A DNA stretch of 64,000 nt from Natrinema gelatinilyticum (GCF_024266705.1 NZ_CP100756.1:806001-870000); one strand, 5' to 3'; positions 53,580 to 63,425 are shown, numbered from the stretch's first letter. Translations and numbers: made by a program. Notes: generated from the letters alone by a model not told the origin.

Positions 53580-54081
53580 TGGCGGTATTCACCGCCGCCG
53601 CCAGTATAGTTCTTACGTCAGACAAAGTCCGGTCAGTGAAACTATCCGCGAATTCGACGGTTCCCATTGCGACCGCAGGGTGTCCGGTCGACATGAAATT
53701 TCCGGACGGAACACCCTCGAACGCGCTCACTCAGTCGCCTGACGACCTAGCGGTCACGTCGGGTGAGTCGAGACGAAACGGCTCGTCTCGCCACTCGATC
53801 TCGAGTCGGTGACGCGGGAGGGACGGAGCCAGCGTCCGCGCCGAAAGCAGGCCGCGGAAACGGCCGTCGTTTCGATCGTGGTCGTTCCATGATACCAGCC
53901 ACCACGAAATAGATTCGTCGGATAAATCACTCGCAAATACTAGTATTGCTACCACAACCCGGATGTGAAGGAGCAATTATCGGTCGTTCACAATGGATTT
54001 TTGCAGCCAGCCGTACGAACCGCGGTAACCGAGATCGTGTGACATTGCGACGAATCTCCGAAGCCGTTCACCGCGGACGGA
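53580..54081. other. Intergenic region upstream of sepF
   Basis: Contains the sepF promoter at its left end. The rest shows no convincing gene, RNA or repeat; 53900-53970 is AT-richer than average. Confidence 0.35.
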
Positions 54082-54561
54082 CTAGCCGGTAAACTCGAAG
54101 AGTTCGTCGCCGACGTAGTGTACCGAATCGACGACCTTTCCCTCGTCGCCGACCATATCTGTCCCGTCGACGCGAGCGCGACCGACTGCGAGTATTTTCC
54201 CGTGGGACTCCTCCGCGATCACGACAAGGTCATCCGGCGAGATATCGTCCGTCGCCTCGGTGATTCCTGGCCGCATGACGTCCGCGCCGTCGCTGACGAA
54301 CGAGACGGCACCGGCATCAACGGTCACCAGCCGCTTCTCGGGCTCGTAAGCGTTTGCGCCGCGAACCGTCAGAAACGGTTCCTCGTCGAAGAACGCGACC
54401 TGAGGCTCCCCATCGATGAGGATGACTTCGCGGTCGGCCTCCTCGAACTCGACGCGCTCGTAGACGTCACCCTCGGGCGCGACGCCCAGTTTGTCCTCGA
54501 GTTCCGCCTCGAGGTCGGAGACGGCATCGCTACGGAGGTGGTGTCGAGATTTGACCTGCAT
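54082..54561 (-). CDS. PUA-domain RNA-binding protein
   Basis: A 159-residue protein. MQVKSRHHLRSDAVSDLEAE starts an N-terminal MCT-1/Tma20-type domain, and the C-terminal ~80 residues form a PUA domain (VTVDAGAVSFVSDGADVMRP, then GITEATDDISPDDLVVIAEE, HGKILAVGRAR). Archaeal members of this family are thought to act in translation or rRNA/tRNA processing. ATG 54561 gives the family start. Divergent from the zinc-finger gene at 54695. Confidence 0.85.
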   Translation of the reverse strand: MQVKSRHHLRSDAVSDLEAELEDKLGVAPEGDVYERVEFEEADREVILIDGEPQVAFFDEEPFLTVRGANAYEPEKRLVTVDAGAVSFVSDGADVMRPGITEATDDISPDDLVVIAEESHGKILAVGRARVDGTDMVGDEGKVVDSVHYVGDELFEFTG

Positions 54562-54694
54562 ATCCGGGCAAACGACCGGTCTGGAGTTAAAAGGCCCGTT
54601 CCCAAAAGCGGACAATCCGACGACCGATTCGACCGCCGTCAGGACGGGAAACGACGTGCCAATTGCTAAGTGGCCTCACACCGTCCGAGCGAGT

Positions 54695-54985
54695 ATGTGG
54701 CCCTCTCGGAACCGCACGGAGACGGTGATCTGTCTCGCCTGTGGCACCGAGCGCCCGCGCGACGAGACCCGCGAGTACGACAAGTACGGCGACCGTTGGG
54801 ATCGCGAGGACAAGACGTTCGAATACCTCTGTAAGTCCTGTCACCGCGAGCTCTGTCACCATCCGCGCGACGACCTGGAGGAGCTACTGATCGATCTCGA
54901 GGCCGGCAACGGAAGCCGTGATGCGTTTCTCGCGAGCTATCTCGCTTCGGTCGAGGAACGATACGGCCCGCTCGAGGAACGATAG
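54695..54985 (+). CDS. Small haloarchaeal zinc-finger protein
   Basis: A 96-residue protein with CLACGTERP (about residue 13) and YLCKSCHRELCHHPRDDLEE (about 43), giving two CxxC pairs plus C-H for zinc. The rest is helical and acidic, ending LASVEERYGPLEER. Possibly DUF7562 (from memory). The ATG at 54695 follows AGTATGTGG just after the PUA gene's divergent promoter. Function unknown; a nucleic-acid or protein-binding role is plausible. Confidence 0.75.
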   Translation: MWPSRNRTETVICLACGTERPRDETREYDKYGDRWDREDKTFEYLCKSCHRELCHHPRDDLEELLIDLEAGNGSRDAFLASYLASVEERYGPLEER

Positions 54986-55113
54986 CCGGCGTCCGAGCGT
55001 CGGCTCGATCGAAAAGGACCCACGGGGCGAGCGGACGTCACGTCGGTTGTCACGCGGTACCTGTCGAGGGCCATCCCGACACGACTTTCACCCTCACGTC
55101 CGTAGACGGCTGT

Positions 55114-56403
55114 ATGAGCGACGACGCACAGGCCGATGCCGGCACGGCCGAAGGGCAGGGTCCCGTGGAGATCAGTGAGGACCTCGCGCGCCACCTCGAG
55201 AACAAGCGCGAGGAGTTGTTCGAGAAACACGGCATTCGCGACGAGTTCCCGTCAGACGTCCTCGAGGAGGCCGAATCTCGAACGGAGGACGTTCAGGCCG
55301 AGATCAGCGACGAAATCGTCGAGCGACGTGATCTGCGCGACCTGACGACGTGGACGACGGACCCGATCGACGCCCAGGACTTCGACGACGCGCTCTCGAT
55401 CGAAGAGCGAGAGGACGAATACGTCCTCTGGGTTCACATCGCGGACGTGACCCACTACGTCAATCCCGAAACGTCGATGTGGGACGAAGCCGTCGAGCGG
55501 GGGAACACAGTTTACCTTCCCGGCTACACGATTCACATGCTGCCGCCGGTACTCGCCGAGACTGTCTGTTCGCTGGTTCCCAACGAGGAGCGCCTGGCCC
55601 ACACCGTCGAGATGCACCTCGACAAAGAACACCTGAGCTACGAGACGATCGACATCTACAAGTCCGTCATCGAGTCCGACGAGCGACTCACCTACTCACA
55701 GGCCGAAACCCGACTCGAGGAACCGGACGCGCCGCTCCACGAGGAGAACAACCTGGTCTACGAACTCGCGGATCAGATGCACGAACAGCGCAAAGCGGAC
55801 GGGTCGCTCGTCCTGAACCCGAGTCGCGACCGTGCCCACACCATCATCGAGGAGTGCATGCTGAAAGCCAACAAGGCAGTCACGCACGAACTCATGTGGA
55901 ATCGGGGCGTCGAGGCCATGTACCGGGTCCACCCCCAACCGAGCCCGGACGAGTGGTCCAACGCGCTCCAGGAGATACAGGATCTCGACGGCGTCTCGAT
56001 TCCCGGCAGTACTTGGGACGACCCACGAAAAGCCGTCAACGCGACGCTCGAGGAGGCCCCCGGCCGCCAGCTAGATAAGATCCAGTGGGCCGTGATGAAG
56101 GTGATGCCCCGGGCGAAATACATGAATGACCCGTTCGGCGGCCACCACGCGTTGAACTTCGAGATCTACGGCCACTTCACGAGCCCCATCAGACGGCTTT
56201 CGGACCTGATCAACCACTGGATCGTCTACCAGAACGACGTGCCGGAGAACCTCGTCGAACTCTGTGACCGCGCCAGCGACAAACAAAAAGACGCCGAACA
56301 GTGCGAGCGCGAGTACAAGACCTTCCTCCAGGAGGTCGGACTCGATCCCATGGCGGTCAACAACCGCGGGATAGAAGTCGTCGAGGAGAGCGAGGCCGAG
56401 TGA
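55114..56403 (+). CDS. RNB-domain exoribonuclease (RNase R/II family)
   Basis: A 429-residue 3'-5' exoribonuclease limited to the RNB catalytic domain with a short N-terminus, without the cold-shock and S1 domains of bacterial RNase R; this short form is typical of haloarchaea. TTDPIDAQDFDDALSIEERE (about residues 83-102) holds the metal-binding aspartates, then HIADVTHYV, and LNPSRDRAHTIIEECMLKAN with RVHPQPSPDEW and HFTSPIRRLSDLINHW (about 355) complete the active site. It takes the role of the missing exosome in haloarchaeal RNA decay (established for this group). Confidence 0.93.
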   Translation: MSDDAQADAGTAEGQGPVEISEDLARHLENKREELFEKHGIRDEFPSDVLEEAESRTEDVQAEISDEIVERRDLRDLTTWTTDPIDAQDFDDALSIEEREDEYVLWVHIADVTHYVNPETSMWDEAVERGNTVYLPGYTIHMLPPVLAETVCSLVPNEERLAHTVEMHLDKEHLSYETIDIYKSVIESDERLTYSQAETRLEEPDAPLHEENNLVYELADQMHEQRKADGSLVLNPSRDRAHTIIEECMLKANKAVTHELMWNRGVEAMYRVHPQPSPDEWSNALQEIQDLDGVSIPGSTWDDPRKAVNATLEEAPGRQLDKIQWAVMKVMPRAKYMNDPFGGHHALNFEIYGHFTSPIRRLSDLINHWIVYQNDVPENLVELCDRASDKQKDAEQCEREYKTFLQEVGLDPMAVNNRGIEVVEESEAE

Positions 56404-56458
56404 ACGTTGTGAGCGAGGCCGGGAAACGGCGAGCGCAATACGACCCGCTACCGAAACG

Positions 56459-57016
56459 TTACGCGACCGAATCCGGCAACTGTTTCTCGTAGACGTGTTC
56501 TTCGAGCCCCGGGCCCAGATCGGATGGTCGGGTTTCAACGCGGTCGAAACCGCGGGATTCGTAGAACGAAATTCCGATCTCGTTTCTCGCCAGAACGGCC
56601 AGTCGGAGCCGATCGAACTGCCCCGACAGGTTCGTTTCGAGACGCTCGAGCAACGCGGTCCCGAAGCCATCGTTCCAGTGGTCGGGCCGGACGTAGAGGC
56701 GCGCGAGAAACGCCACTGACGTATCCTCTGGCCAGGGGACGGCGTGGATGTAGCCGCTGAGAGGATCCTCGACCCTCGATTCGCTCGTTTCGTCGTCCGC
56801 TGACGGTGCTTCGGCCACGAGGAAGACGGCGTTTTCGCGTCCGTTCGTTCCGGTGATCGCCGACTCGAGGTCCCCGATCGAGTACCAGTCGGAGACGACG
56901 TCATCGACCCTCTCGGGTCCGAGGATATCGTCGTAGGCAGCGTGCCAGCTCCTGCGGGCGACCTCGTGGATGGCCCAGACATCGTCGACCGTAGCCTGCC
57001 GGACGGGGCGAGTCAC
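56459..57016 (-). CDS. GNAT family N-acetyltransferase
   Basis: A 185-residue acetyl-CoA-dependent acyltransferase. VTRPVRQATVDDVWAIHEVA begins the fold; VAFLARLYVRPDHWNDGFGT (about residue 115) with ALLERLE is the acetyl-CoA pyrophosphate loop (here R/P-x-x-W-x-x-G-F-G rather than Q-x-x-G-x-G/A), and LRLAVLARNEIGISFYESRG (about 145) motif B. The start is set at GTG 57016, where the conserved fold begins; the longer upstream frame is non-homologous. Substrate unknown. Confidence 0.82.
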   Translation of the reverse strand: MTRPVRQATVDDVWAIHEVARRSWHAAYDDILGPERVDDVVSDWYSIGDLESAITGTNGRENAVFLVAEAPSADDETSESRVEDPLSGYIHAVPWPEDTSVAFLARLYVRPDHWNDGFGTALLERLETNLSGQFDRLRLAVLARNEIGISFYESRGFDRVETRPSDLGPGLEEHVYEKQLPDSVA

Positions 57017-57421
57017 GGTGGGGCGTAAGACGGCTGCCGCCAAAAAGCGGTACCCGACAGCCACCGCATCGATACGGTCACAACGCGATGAATCGACGGC
57101 CGTTCGTCGTGTGACCCAGTCGCAAGGAAAGACGCGAACTCGGTTGGATGGTTTCGTCAGCAGTAGGACTCCGTCCGCCACGGAACAGTTCGTCGGCGGG
57201 CGGAGTCGCACGTTTTCGAGGGAGCAGCATCTGTGCGGTTCCCCCGCGGTTCCCGGTGCGCGTTATCTCCAGTCCGACCGCCGCGTCCGCTCGAGGCATC
57301 GAACACCAGTATCTCACGTCGATGCGGTAGTCGACGAGGGCGTTGCTCTCGGTGTCGAACGCGACGTGCGTGCCAGCCCGTGCGTGCCAGCCTAAACACG
57401 CGCGTCGGAACAGCCATCGGT

Positions 57422-57436
57422 CTGGGTCAAGCCCAG
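57422..57436. repeat. Hairpin CTGGGTCAAGCCCAG
   Basis: 5-bp perfect stem around TCAAG. Together with the following GGGCACTC it matches the site at 9379-9397 (GGTCAAGCCC core, GGCACTC tail). Probably a mobile-element end trace. Confidence 0.4.
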
Positions 57437-57497
57437 GGGCACTCAGCCTGCTCCGCCGGTAGATCACCACACTGAACCCTGGAAGGCGAGTTTACAC

Positions 57498-57566
57498 AGC
57501 GACGCGCCCGGCAGCGATGGAGCGACGCGCCCGGCAGCGATGGAGCGACGCGCCCGGCAGCGATGG
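57498..57566. repeat. Three tandem copies of a 23-bp unit
   Basis: AGCGACGCGCCCGGCAGCGA followed by TGG is repeated three times without mismatch or spacer (57498-57520, 57521-57543, 57544-57566). The lack of divergence points to recent slippage expansion. Confidence 0.9.
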
Positions 57567-57681
57567 AGATTGCACTCGCGCACGCGGAAGAGCGTAACGA
57601 AACCTGCGATCCGAGCCCGTCGCCTACCCGTTCCGTATACATCCGTCCGTTCACTGGCGGGAGGTGAAAACGACGGTCGAG

Positions 57682-58641
57682 CTACCGGGAAATGTCTTCC
57701 GACTGATCACTGACGACCGCTTCGACCTCGTCCGCCGTCACGAGCGCGACGTCGCCGGGGATCGTCCGCTTGAGCGATGCCGTCGCGGCGGCGTACTCGA
57801 GGGCAGTCGCGATGTCATCGCCGTCGAGACGGCGGGCGATGAACGCGCCGGTGAAGGCGTCGCCAGTCCCGATCGGGTCCACGGTGTCGGTCTCGTACGC
57901 GTCGTGATCGTGGACGACGCTGTCGTGCCAGGCGACTGCGCCCTGTGCGCCGCGTGTAACGACGACCGTCGCGAAGTCGTATTGTGAGCCGAGTTTGTGC
58001 GCGAGTTGTCGCGGATCGCCCTCGAATTCCAGGACGGTTCGCGCGTCCCGGGCGGCAATAACGAGGATGTCGACATCCGAGAACAACCGAGTCAACGTGT
58101 CCCTGGCTTCATCGGGCGACCAGAGTTTGCGACGGTAGTTGAAATCGAGGGCCGTCGACGTCCCTCCTTTCTGAGCCGCTTTGAGCAGGTTTGCGGTCGT
58201 ATCCCGCAGCGTCGAGGAGAGCGCGGGCGTGATACCGGTCGTAAAGAAGACCTGCGCGTTCTGGATCCGATCGACGTTTAGTTCGCGAGCTTCCACCGTC
58301 GAGACGGCGGTGTTCTCCCGGTCGTAGATCACGTTCGTTCCCCGCGGCTTCCCGGCCTGCTCGAGGTAGTACGTTCCCTGTCGGCCGCGGTGGCTCCAGA
58401 CGACGTCCGTCTCGATACCGTGACCGCGGAGTTCCCCGACGACGCGCCGCCCGAGCGCCGTCTCCGGTACTTTCGACAACCAAGCCGCGGAGGCGCCCAG
58501 TCGACTCGCCGCGATGGCGACGTTACTTTCGGCCCCTGCGGCGCGAGCCTCAAATTCGTTGGCGTCCTCGAGGCGTTCGTGTCCCGGCGGCGACAGCCGG
58601 AGCATCGTCTCACCGAACGTGACGATGTCGGCCTCGCTCAC
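57682..58641 (-). CDS. kdgK: PfkB-family sugar kinase, 2-keto-3-deoxygluconate kinase type
   Basis: A 319-residue ribokinase-fold kinase. DIVTFGETMLRLSPPGHERL (residues 5-24) and the AGAESNVAIAASRLG segment (about 36) bind the sugar, as in KDG kinases; the PfkB signature DPIGTGDAFTGAFIARRLDG (about 250) holds the catalytic aspartate and anion hole. Haloarchaea use KDG kinase in the semi-phosphorylative Entner-Doudoroff route, phosphorylating KDG to KDPG. The GMC/gluconate-type dehydrogenase in this window would feed that same pathway if gluconate is made (inference). Confidence 0.88.
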   Translation of the reverse strand: MSEADIVTFGETMLRLSPPGHERLEDANEFEARAAGAESNVAIAASRLGASAAWLSKVPETALGRRVVGELRGHGIETDVVWSHRGRQGTYYLEQAGKPRGTNVIYDRENTAVSTVEARELNVDRIQNAQVFFTTGITPALSSTLRDTTANLLKAAQKGGTSTALDFNYRRKLWSPDEARDTLTRLFSDVDILVIAARDARTVLEFEGDPRQLAHKLGSQYDFATVVVTRGAQGAVAWHDSVVHDHDAYETDTVDPIGTGDAFTGAFIARRLDGDDIATALEYAAATASLKRTIPGDVALVTADEVEAVVSDQSEDISR

Positions 58642-59380
58642 GGCTCGGCACCCCAGGTCGATCTCCAGTGAACGGAAATGTCTCTGTCGGCCATACCCGT
58701 CTCAACGAACGGCTCTGGTATAAGGTATTGCGGTCTGTCATCGCACAAGTATGGTCGAACGACCACGGAAGCGGGCGTCGGATCACTCATAGAGGAGAGC
58801 CGATCGTTTCGTCGACGGTACCGTCGCTTCCGAGGCCGTCGACCTCGAGACCGAGATCTGACACCGGGAGGGGATCAACGTGAAATCCGTTCAGCTCAGG
58901 ATCAGGATGCCGTCGGGGTCGGATTCTCCCGCAGAAGTCGCCGACCGTTCACCTGTGGAGGGAGAGAGTTCGCTCCGCCGTCCGTCTCGCTGTATTTTCC
59001 ACGACGTGATCGCGGGAGGATACTCGAAATCGACGACGACCGGGTCGGCCGGGCGGACAAGACGATCAGTACACTCGACGTTATCGACAGGCTTCCGTCG
59101 AAGACGGCCACGAACCTCCTGACCGACGCGACGACCTCACCAGCAGTAATTGGCTCGGTAGCGGGTACACCCTCGATGGTCGATTGGGACTCGGATTTCC
59201 GGCACTCGAGTGACGGTCGCTGATTCGTCTGCGGTCGTTCATTGGAAGCCCAAATTGGAGCCCGCTGCTTCGACGAACCGTCTGGAGAACCCCATTGTCG
59301 ACCATCTGTCGCCTGTCGATACGTTCACGAGAGGAATGAGAACAGGCAAGAATTACTTCCGTTCGAGTGGTGTGTTACCT
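58642..59380. other. Intergenic region, no gene supported
   Basis: 739 bases between divergent kdgK and the universal stress protein gene. Frames here are open on both strands only through high GC and show no family. Promoters of both genes must lie at its ends; AAGAATTACTTCC near 59350 may belong to the stress-protein promoter. Confidence 0.35.
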
Positions 59381-59818
59381 ATGGACGACGAAACCGAGTT
59401 CGACGATATCCTCATCCCGACCGACGGGAGCAAATCCGCTCGCGCGGGGGCCGAGCAGGCGATCAAATTCGCGCGGCGAAACGATGCCACCCTCCACGTG
59501 CTGTACGCAATGGACATGGGGGACGCGGACTACGTCGCAGTTCCGAGCGACATCGCGCAGACGCGCAAACGACTGGAAAAGAAAGGACAGACGTTCGTCG
59601 ACGAGATCGAAGAACTCGCCGCGGACGCCGACGTCGCGTGCGTCACGAGCGTCAAATCGAACACGCCCGTAGAGGCCATCATCGAGTACGTCGACGAACA
59701 CGACATCGACCTCGTCGTCATGGGAAAACGGGGACGCTCCGATCCCGACAAGCCCCTCGTCGGCTCGATCACGAACCGGGTTGTTGGCTCCCTCGAGATA
59801 CCCGTGTTCACCGCCTGA
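59381..59818 (+). CDS. Universal stress protein (UspA family)
   Basis: A 145-residue single UspA domain. DDILIPTDGSKSARAGAEQA (about residue 8) is the first strand with the ATP-ribose aspartate, and LVVMGKRGRSDPDKPLVGSI then TNRVVGSLEIPVF (about 113-145) the ATP-binding G-x2-G-x9-G-S pattern, so ATP binding is likely. Haloarchaea encode many such proteins. ATG 59381 gives the family start; in-frame ATGs upstream are not conserved-looking. Confidence 0.92.
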   Translation: MDDETEFDDILIPTDGSKSARAGAEQAIKFARRNDATLHVLYAMDMGDADYVAVPSDIAQTRKRLEKKGQTFVDEIEELAADADVACVTSVKSNTPVEAIIEYVDEHDIDLVVMGKRGRSDPDKPLVGSITNRVVGSLEIPVFTA

Positions 59819-59962
59819 TCGATCCGCTCCTCGGTACCGTCCGATCCGCTCGAGGGCCGCTCGCCGTCTCACTCGTCCGCTCGAGCGATGCCAAGGGGTC
59901 GGAAGAACGGGACCGATCACGCGGCCGTGAGCAGGAGGTAGTGCCAGTGGCGTCTCGACGAA

Positions 59963-61039
59963 CTAGTCGTCGGTACCGAGCGACGATGTGACGGCGACGG
60001 TCGTCCGTTCGTCTTCTCGGTCGAGATCGACTCGGACGCCGAACGACTCGAGCAACGCACACCCCGTTTCGAGGTGGTCGGTGACCGCCGGAACGCGAAC
60101 CCTACCGCCGGTGAGCGCCAGAAATACCAGCAACTGGTCGGCCATGTGTCGATCGACGGGCGCCGACCCGTCGAGAAACCGGTTCGCAGCGTCCGCGGCG
60201 TCTTCGCCGACCCTCTCGGCCGGTTTGCCGCGCTCGCCGAGCGCGGTGAAACCGGCGATGCCCGAGCCGTGATCGATACGAATCACCAGTGCAGAGCCGG
60301 GAGATGGGCTGAGCGCAGTCGTCTCGCAGCGTTCTCGGAATTCGAGCGACGGCGCTCGATGTAGTCGTTCGAGCACCCCCTCGGCCTGGCGCATCGCAAC
60401 GTCGCGGTCGGCAAGCGACGCCGACTCCGTCGAGTAGAGACGGACCCCCTCGAACGATCCTCGCTCGACGAGGCCGATCCGATCGAGGCGCGAAGGCGCC
60501 AGATACAGCGTCGTACGGCCGCCGCCTGCGGGGTAAAATCCCCGTTCGTCGACTTCGCAGGCGGCCGCGATGCCGAACCGACGGAGCAACGGAAGTTTCA
60601 CGTATCGGAAGTAGTCGAGCGGCGGTGACCACGCGACGTCCGTTCCGCCAGTGACCGTCACCGACAGCGCCGACTCGAGGATCGTCGAAAGCGGCAGCAA
60701 CGCATCGAACAGTAGCGTTGCGCTTCCAGCGGTTCCGATGTCGACGGTGTATTGCCCGCCCGCGAGTCGCTCGGGGGCTCCGACGCCTGTTTCCCTATCG
60801 AGATCTGGATCGAACTCGATCGTCTCAGAACGGAGTTCGGCGCCCGTCACGTCGGCGTCGCAGATCTCGGTCATCGTCTCGAGAACTGCCAGATGCTGGT
60901 TGGCCAGGCCAGGCGTCGGCCGATCGCCGCGGACGTTCTCGAGTCGAATCGACCGGTTCTCGACGACCGCCAGCGCGAGTGCAGTTCGAAGGAACTGTCC
61001 GCCCGCGTTCGAGCCGTCGAGTTCGAGGGTAGCGGTCAT
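59963..61039 (-). CDS. rtcA: RNA 3'-terminal phosphate cyclase
   Basis: A 358-residue enzyme that converts RNA 3'-phosphates to 2',3'-cyclic phosphates using ATP through a covalent histidine-AMP. LDGSNAGGQFLRTALALAVV (about residue 7) matches the N-terminal GGGQ-L-R-T/S motif, YFRYVKLPLLRRFGIAAACE (about 143) the RtcA insert-flanking helix, YPAGGGRTTLYLAP the signature loop, and DRHMADQLLVFLALTGG (about 298) the adenylated histidine. In haloarchaea RtcA works with RtcB-type RNA repair. It lies 187 bases after the mutL stop on the same strand. Confidence 0.93.
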   Translation of the reverse strand: MTATLELDGSNAGGQFLRTALALAVVENRSIRLENVRGDRPTPGLANQHLAVLETMTEICDADVTGAELRSETIEFDPDLDRETGVGAPERLAGGQYTVDIGTAGSATLLFDALLPLSTILESALSVTVTGGTDVAWSPPLDYFRYVKLPLLRRFGIAAACEVDERGFYPAGGGRTTLYLAPSRLDRIGLVERGSFEGVRLYSTESASLADRDVAMRQAEGVLERLHRAPSLEFRERCETTALSPSPGSALVIRIDHGSGIAGFTALGERGKPAERVGEDAADAANRFLDGSAPVDRHMADQLLVFLALTGGRVRVPAVTDHLETGCALLESFGVRVDLDREDERTTVAVTSSLGTDD

Positions 61040-61226
61040 ACGGGATCGTACGGTCTCGAGGGGCCTCCCGGTGTCGACTGCGCGGGAACGGACGACGATC
61101 GACTCGCTCAGCGTCGCCGGTTTCGTCGCCGCCGAGGCCCTCGGAGGCGAGTAGCGGACGCGAATACGGGCATGGAGGCGTGGACGCGGAGTCGCCGTTC
61201 ATCGACTGACCGCGCTCCCGGGCGGA

Positions 61227-63425
61227 CTATTCTCCGTGGCCCGGGTAGTCCCGCTCGAATCGGTCTTCGATCTCCGCCTCGTCGAACTGGACGATCACTG
61301 GCCGACCGTGTGGACAGGAATAGGGATTCTCGCAGTCGTCTAACGCCCCCAGCAGGTCGACGACCGATCCCTCCGTCAGCGATGTGTTCCCGGTGATCGA
61401 GGGATAACAGGCCAGGTCGCCGAGGAACTCGTCGGCCAGCGCATCGACCGTCTCGGCACCAGTTTCGCGGTCGCCCGCGATGAACGACGCGAGGACGTCA
61501 CGCAACCGCGACGGCTCGAGAGTCTCGGCGAACACCGCAGGAACGGTCGTCACCGCGACGGTCCGATCGTCGATCCGATCGGCGTAGAAGCCCAGCCGCG
61601 AGAGCGCCTCGCGGTAGTGACCGAAGGCCTCGGCCTCCGCTGCGGTCAACTCGAGTTCGACGGGCGAGGCGAGCGCCTGTGCGCTCGGGTCGTCGGCGAA
61701 CGCGTCCTGGAGACGCTCGTAATTAACCCGCTCATCGGCGGCGTGCTGATCGATCAACACGAGCCCGTCGGACGATTCACACACCAGATACGTCTCGTGA
61801 AGCTGGCCGAGAACGCGCAACGGTGGGAGCGAGTCGAAGTCCGTCTCGTCGCCCGTCGCTGCCTCGCCAGTCAGCGTTCGCTGGTCGGTCCCGGCCCCGA
61901 ACTTCCGTTCGGTGTCGAGACTCGAGACGTGATACTCGCTCGCATCACGGTCGTCGCTCGAGGCAGTATCGGCCCTCGAATCGCGGTCGCCCCTCGAATC
62001 GGGGGTCCGTTCCCGAGGCGCGGTCGGGCTGGCGGGCTCATCAGTCGACTGCTCGGCCTCGGTCGGGTCACTCGCAGGCGACTCCGGTCGCGAGGCCGAC
62101 TCGTTCGAATCGGAAATCGACCGCTTCGAGGCGGCCGACGTGTCCGCGTTCGCCGGTTCAGTGTCCGACTGTGGGCGCTCCGCCGCGGAGTCGGATCCAG
62201 CGGCCGGCGACGGGGGTTCGCCCGCGGTCGGCGGAACGGATTCGCTCGCGTCCGACTGGGTGGCGGACGATTCCGTCTCGGTACCGTGCTCGAGGCCTGT
62301 CTCACCCCCGCGTTCGCCGCCTGGTTCGACCTGCGTCTCACCCGGTGCCGACCGGCCGCGGGGCGCTCGAGACCGGAGCAGGCCATGCTCAAGCAGCGCC
62401 GATTCCACGGCTGCGTCGACCTGCCTCCGAACCGCGTCGTCGTCGTCGAAGCGCACCTCTCGCTTGCGCGGGTGGACGTTCACGTCGACAGCGTCGCCAG
62501 GTACCTCGAGAAAGATGGTCACGAAGGGATAGCGGTCACCGCCGAGTTGCGTGCCGTACGCTCCCATGATTCCCTCGCGCACCGCGTCGGCGGTCACGGC
62601 CCGGCCGTTTACGTACGTCGCGAGATAATCCCGGCTCGAGCGGTTGGTTTCGGGGTGAGAGACCAGTCCGGAGACGGCGTCGAGCGGCCCGGGCGGGAGC
62701 GGGTCGCCGTCGGCCTCGACGGGAATCATCGACGACGCGACCTCGCGTCCGTAGACGGAGAGCACGGCGGCCTGCAGGTCGCCCTGGCCGGTCGTGGCAA
62801 ACACCTCCCGCCCGTCGTGGGTTAGAGAGACGGCTACCGCCGGATTCGCGAGTGCGTACCGCGTGACGACGCGGTTGACGTGAGCGAACTCGGTCGCCGT
62901 CGTTTTGAGGAACTTCCGGCGGGCTGGCGTGTTGTAGAAGAGGTCCTCGACTTCCACGATCGTTCCGTCGGGGCAGCCGATCGGATCGACGGAAACGACG
63001 TCGCCGCCCTCGTAAACGAGTTCCGTCCCCGCACCGGCCGCCTTACGCGGTCGTGAGCGAACGGTCATGTGCGACACCGATCCGATCGTATGAAGCGCCT
63101 CGCCTCGGAATCCCAGGGTAGCGACGCCGGACTCGAGATCTTCGAGGCCGTCGATCTTGCTGGTCGTGTGCTCGCGGACGGCCGCGCGGACGTCGGCCTC
63201 GGACATGCCATGGCCGTCGTCGGCGACCCGGATTCGCTCCGTGCCGCCCGCTTCGACAGTGACGTCGATGCTCGAGGCGTCCGCGTCCAGGCTGTTCTCG
63301 ACGAGTTCCTTCACCGCGCTCGCGGGCCGCTCGACGACCTCGCCGGCGGCGATTCTGGCGACCGTATCGTCGTCTAGCTGGTGGATATCGGTCTCGTCGT
63401 CGGAAGGGGTACTCTCGTCACTCAT
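61227..63425 (-). CDS. mutL: DNA mismatch repair protein MutL with endonuclease motif
   Basis: A 732-residue GHL-ATPase. VARIAAGEVVERPASAVKEL then VENSLDA (about residues 23-50), DDGHGM (about 73) and TLGFRGEAL (about 108) are the ATP-binding motifs. A ~200-residue acidic, disordered linker (about 355-560) separates the C-terminal domain, which contains DQHAADERVNYE (about 557), the DQHA(X)2E(X)4E endonuclease signature, and ENPYSCPHGRP (about 707). It therefore nicks DNA itself, as in MutH-less organisms. mutS is not in the window. Confidence 0.95.
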   Translation of the reverse strand: MSDESTPSDDETDIHQLDDDTVARIAAGEVVERPASAVKELVENSLDADASSIDVTVEAGGTERIRVADDGHGMSEADVRAAVREHTTSKIDGLEDLESGVATLGFRGEALHTIGSVSHMTVRSRPRKAAGAGTELVYEGGDVVSVDPIGCPDGTIVEVEDLFYNTPARRKFLKTTATEFAHVNRVVTRYALANPAVAVSLTHDGREVFATTGQGDLQAAVLSVYGREVASSMIPVEADGDPLPPGPLDAVSGLVSHPETNRSSRDYLATYVNGRAVTADAVREGIMGAYGTQLGGDRYPFVTIFLEVPGDAVDVNVHPRKREVRFDDDDAVRRQVDAAVESALLEHGLLRSRAPRGRSAPGETQVEPGGERGGETGLEHGTETESSATQSDASESVPPTAGEPPSPAAGSDSAAERPQSDTEPANADTSAASKRSISDSNESASRPESPASDPTEAEQSTDEPASPTAPRERTPDSRGDRDSRADTASSDDRDASEYHVSSLDTERKFGAGTDQRTLTGEAATGDETDFDSLPPLRVLGQLHETYLVCESSDGLVLIDQHAADERVNYERLQDAFADDPSAQALASPVELELTAAEAEAFGHYREALSRLGFYADRIDDRTVAVTTVPAVFAETLEPSRLRDVLASFIAGDRETGAETVDALADEFLGDLACYPSITGNTSLTEGSVVDLLGALDDCENPYSCPHGRPVIVQFDEAEIEDRFERDYPGHGE

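Larger units (their letters stand above)
57017..57681. other. Intergenic region with tandem repeats and IS-end-like hairpin
   Basis: Holds a hairpin related to that at 9372 (57422-57436) and three perfect tandem copies of a 23-bp unit (57498-57566). A minus-strand stretch near 57260-57400 (VAFDTESNALVDYRIDVRYW) faintly recalls haloarchaeal surface-protein repeats, but no intact gene is supported. Confidence 0.4.

Noticed and set aside
57381..57395. Possible sixth metal box (GCGTGCCAGCCTAA)
   Set aside because: Only the right half-site matches and no gene start follows within promoter distance.
57078..57470. 130-codon minus-strand frame with faint likeness to haloarchaeal surface-protein repeats
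   Set aside because: The likeness covers only about 20 residues and the frame runs through an IS-end-like hairpin; at most a decayed fragment.
57498..57566. Tandem repeats considered as a mini CRISPR array
   Set aside because: The units are directly adjacent with no spacers and no cas gene is present.
58678..59223. 181-codon frame between kdgK and the stress-protein gene
   Set aside because: Basic, Arg/Ser-rich composition typical of a wrong-frame translation in this genome; no motif.
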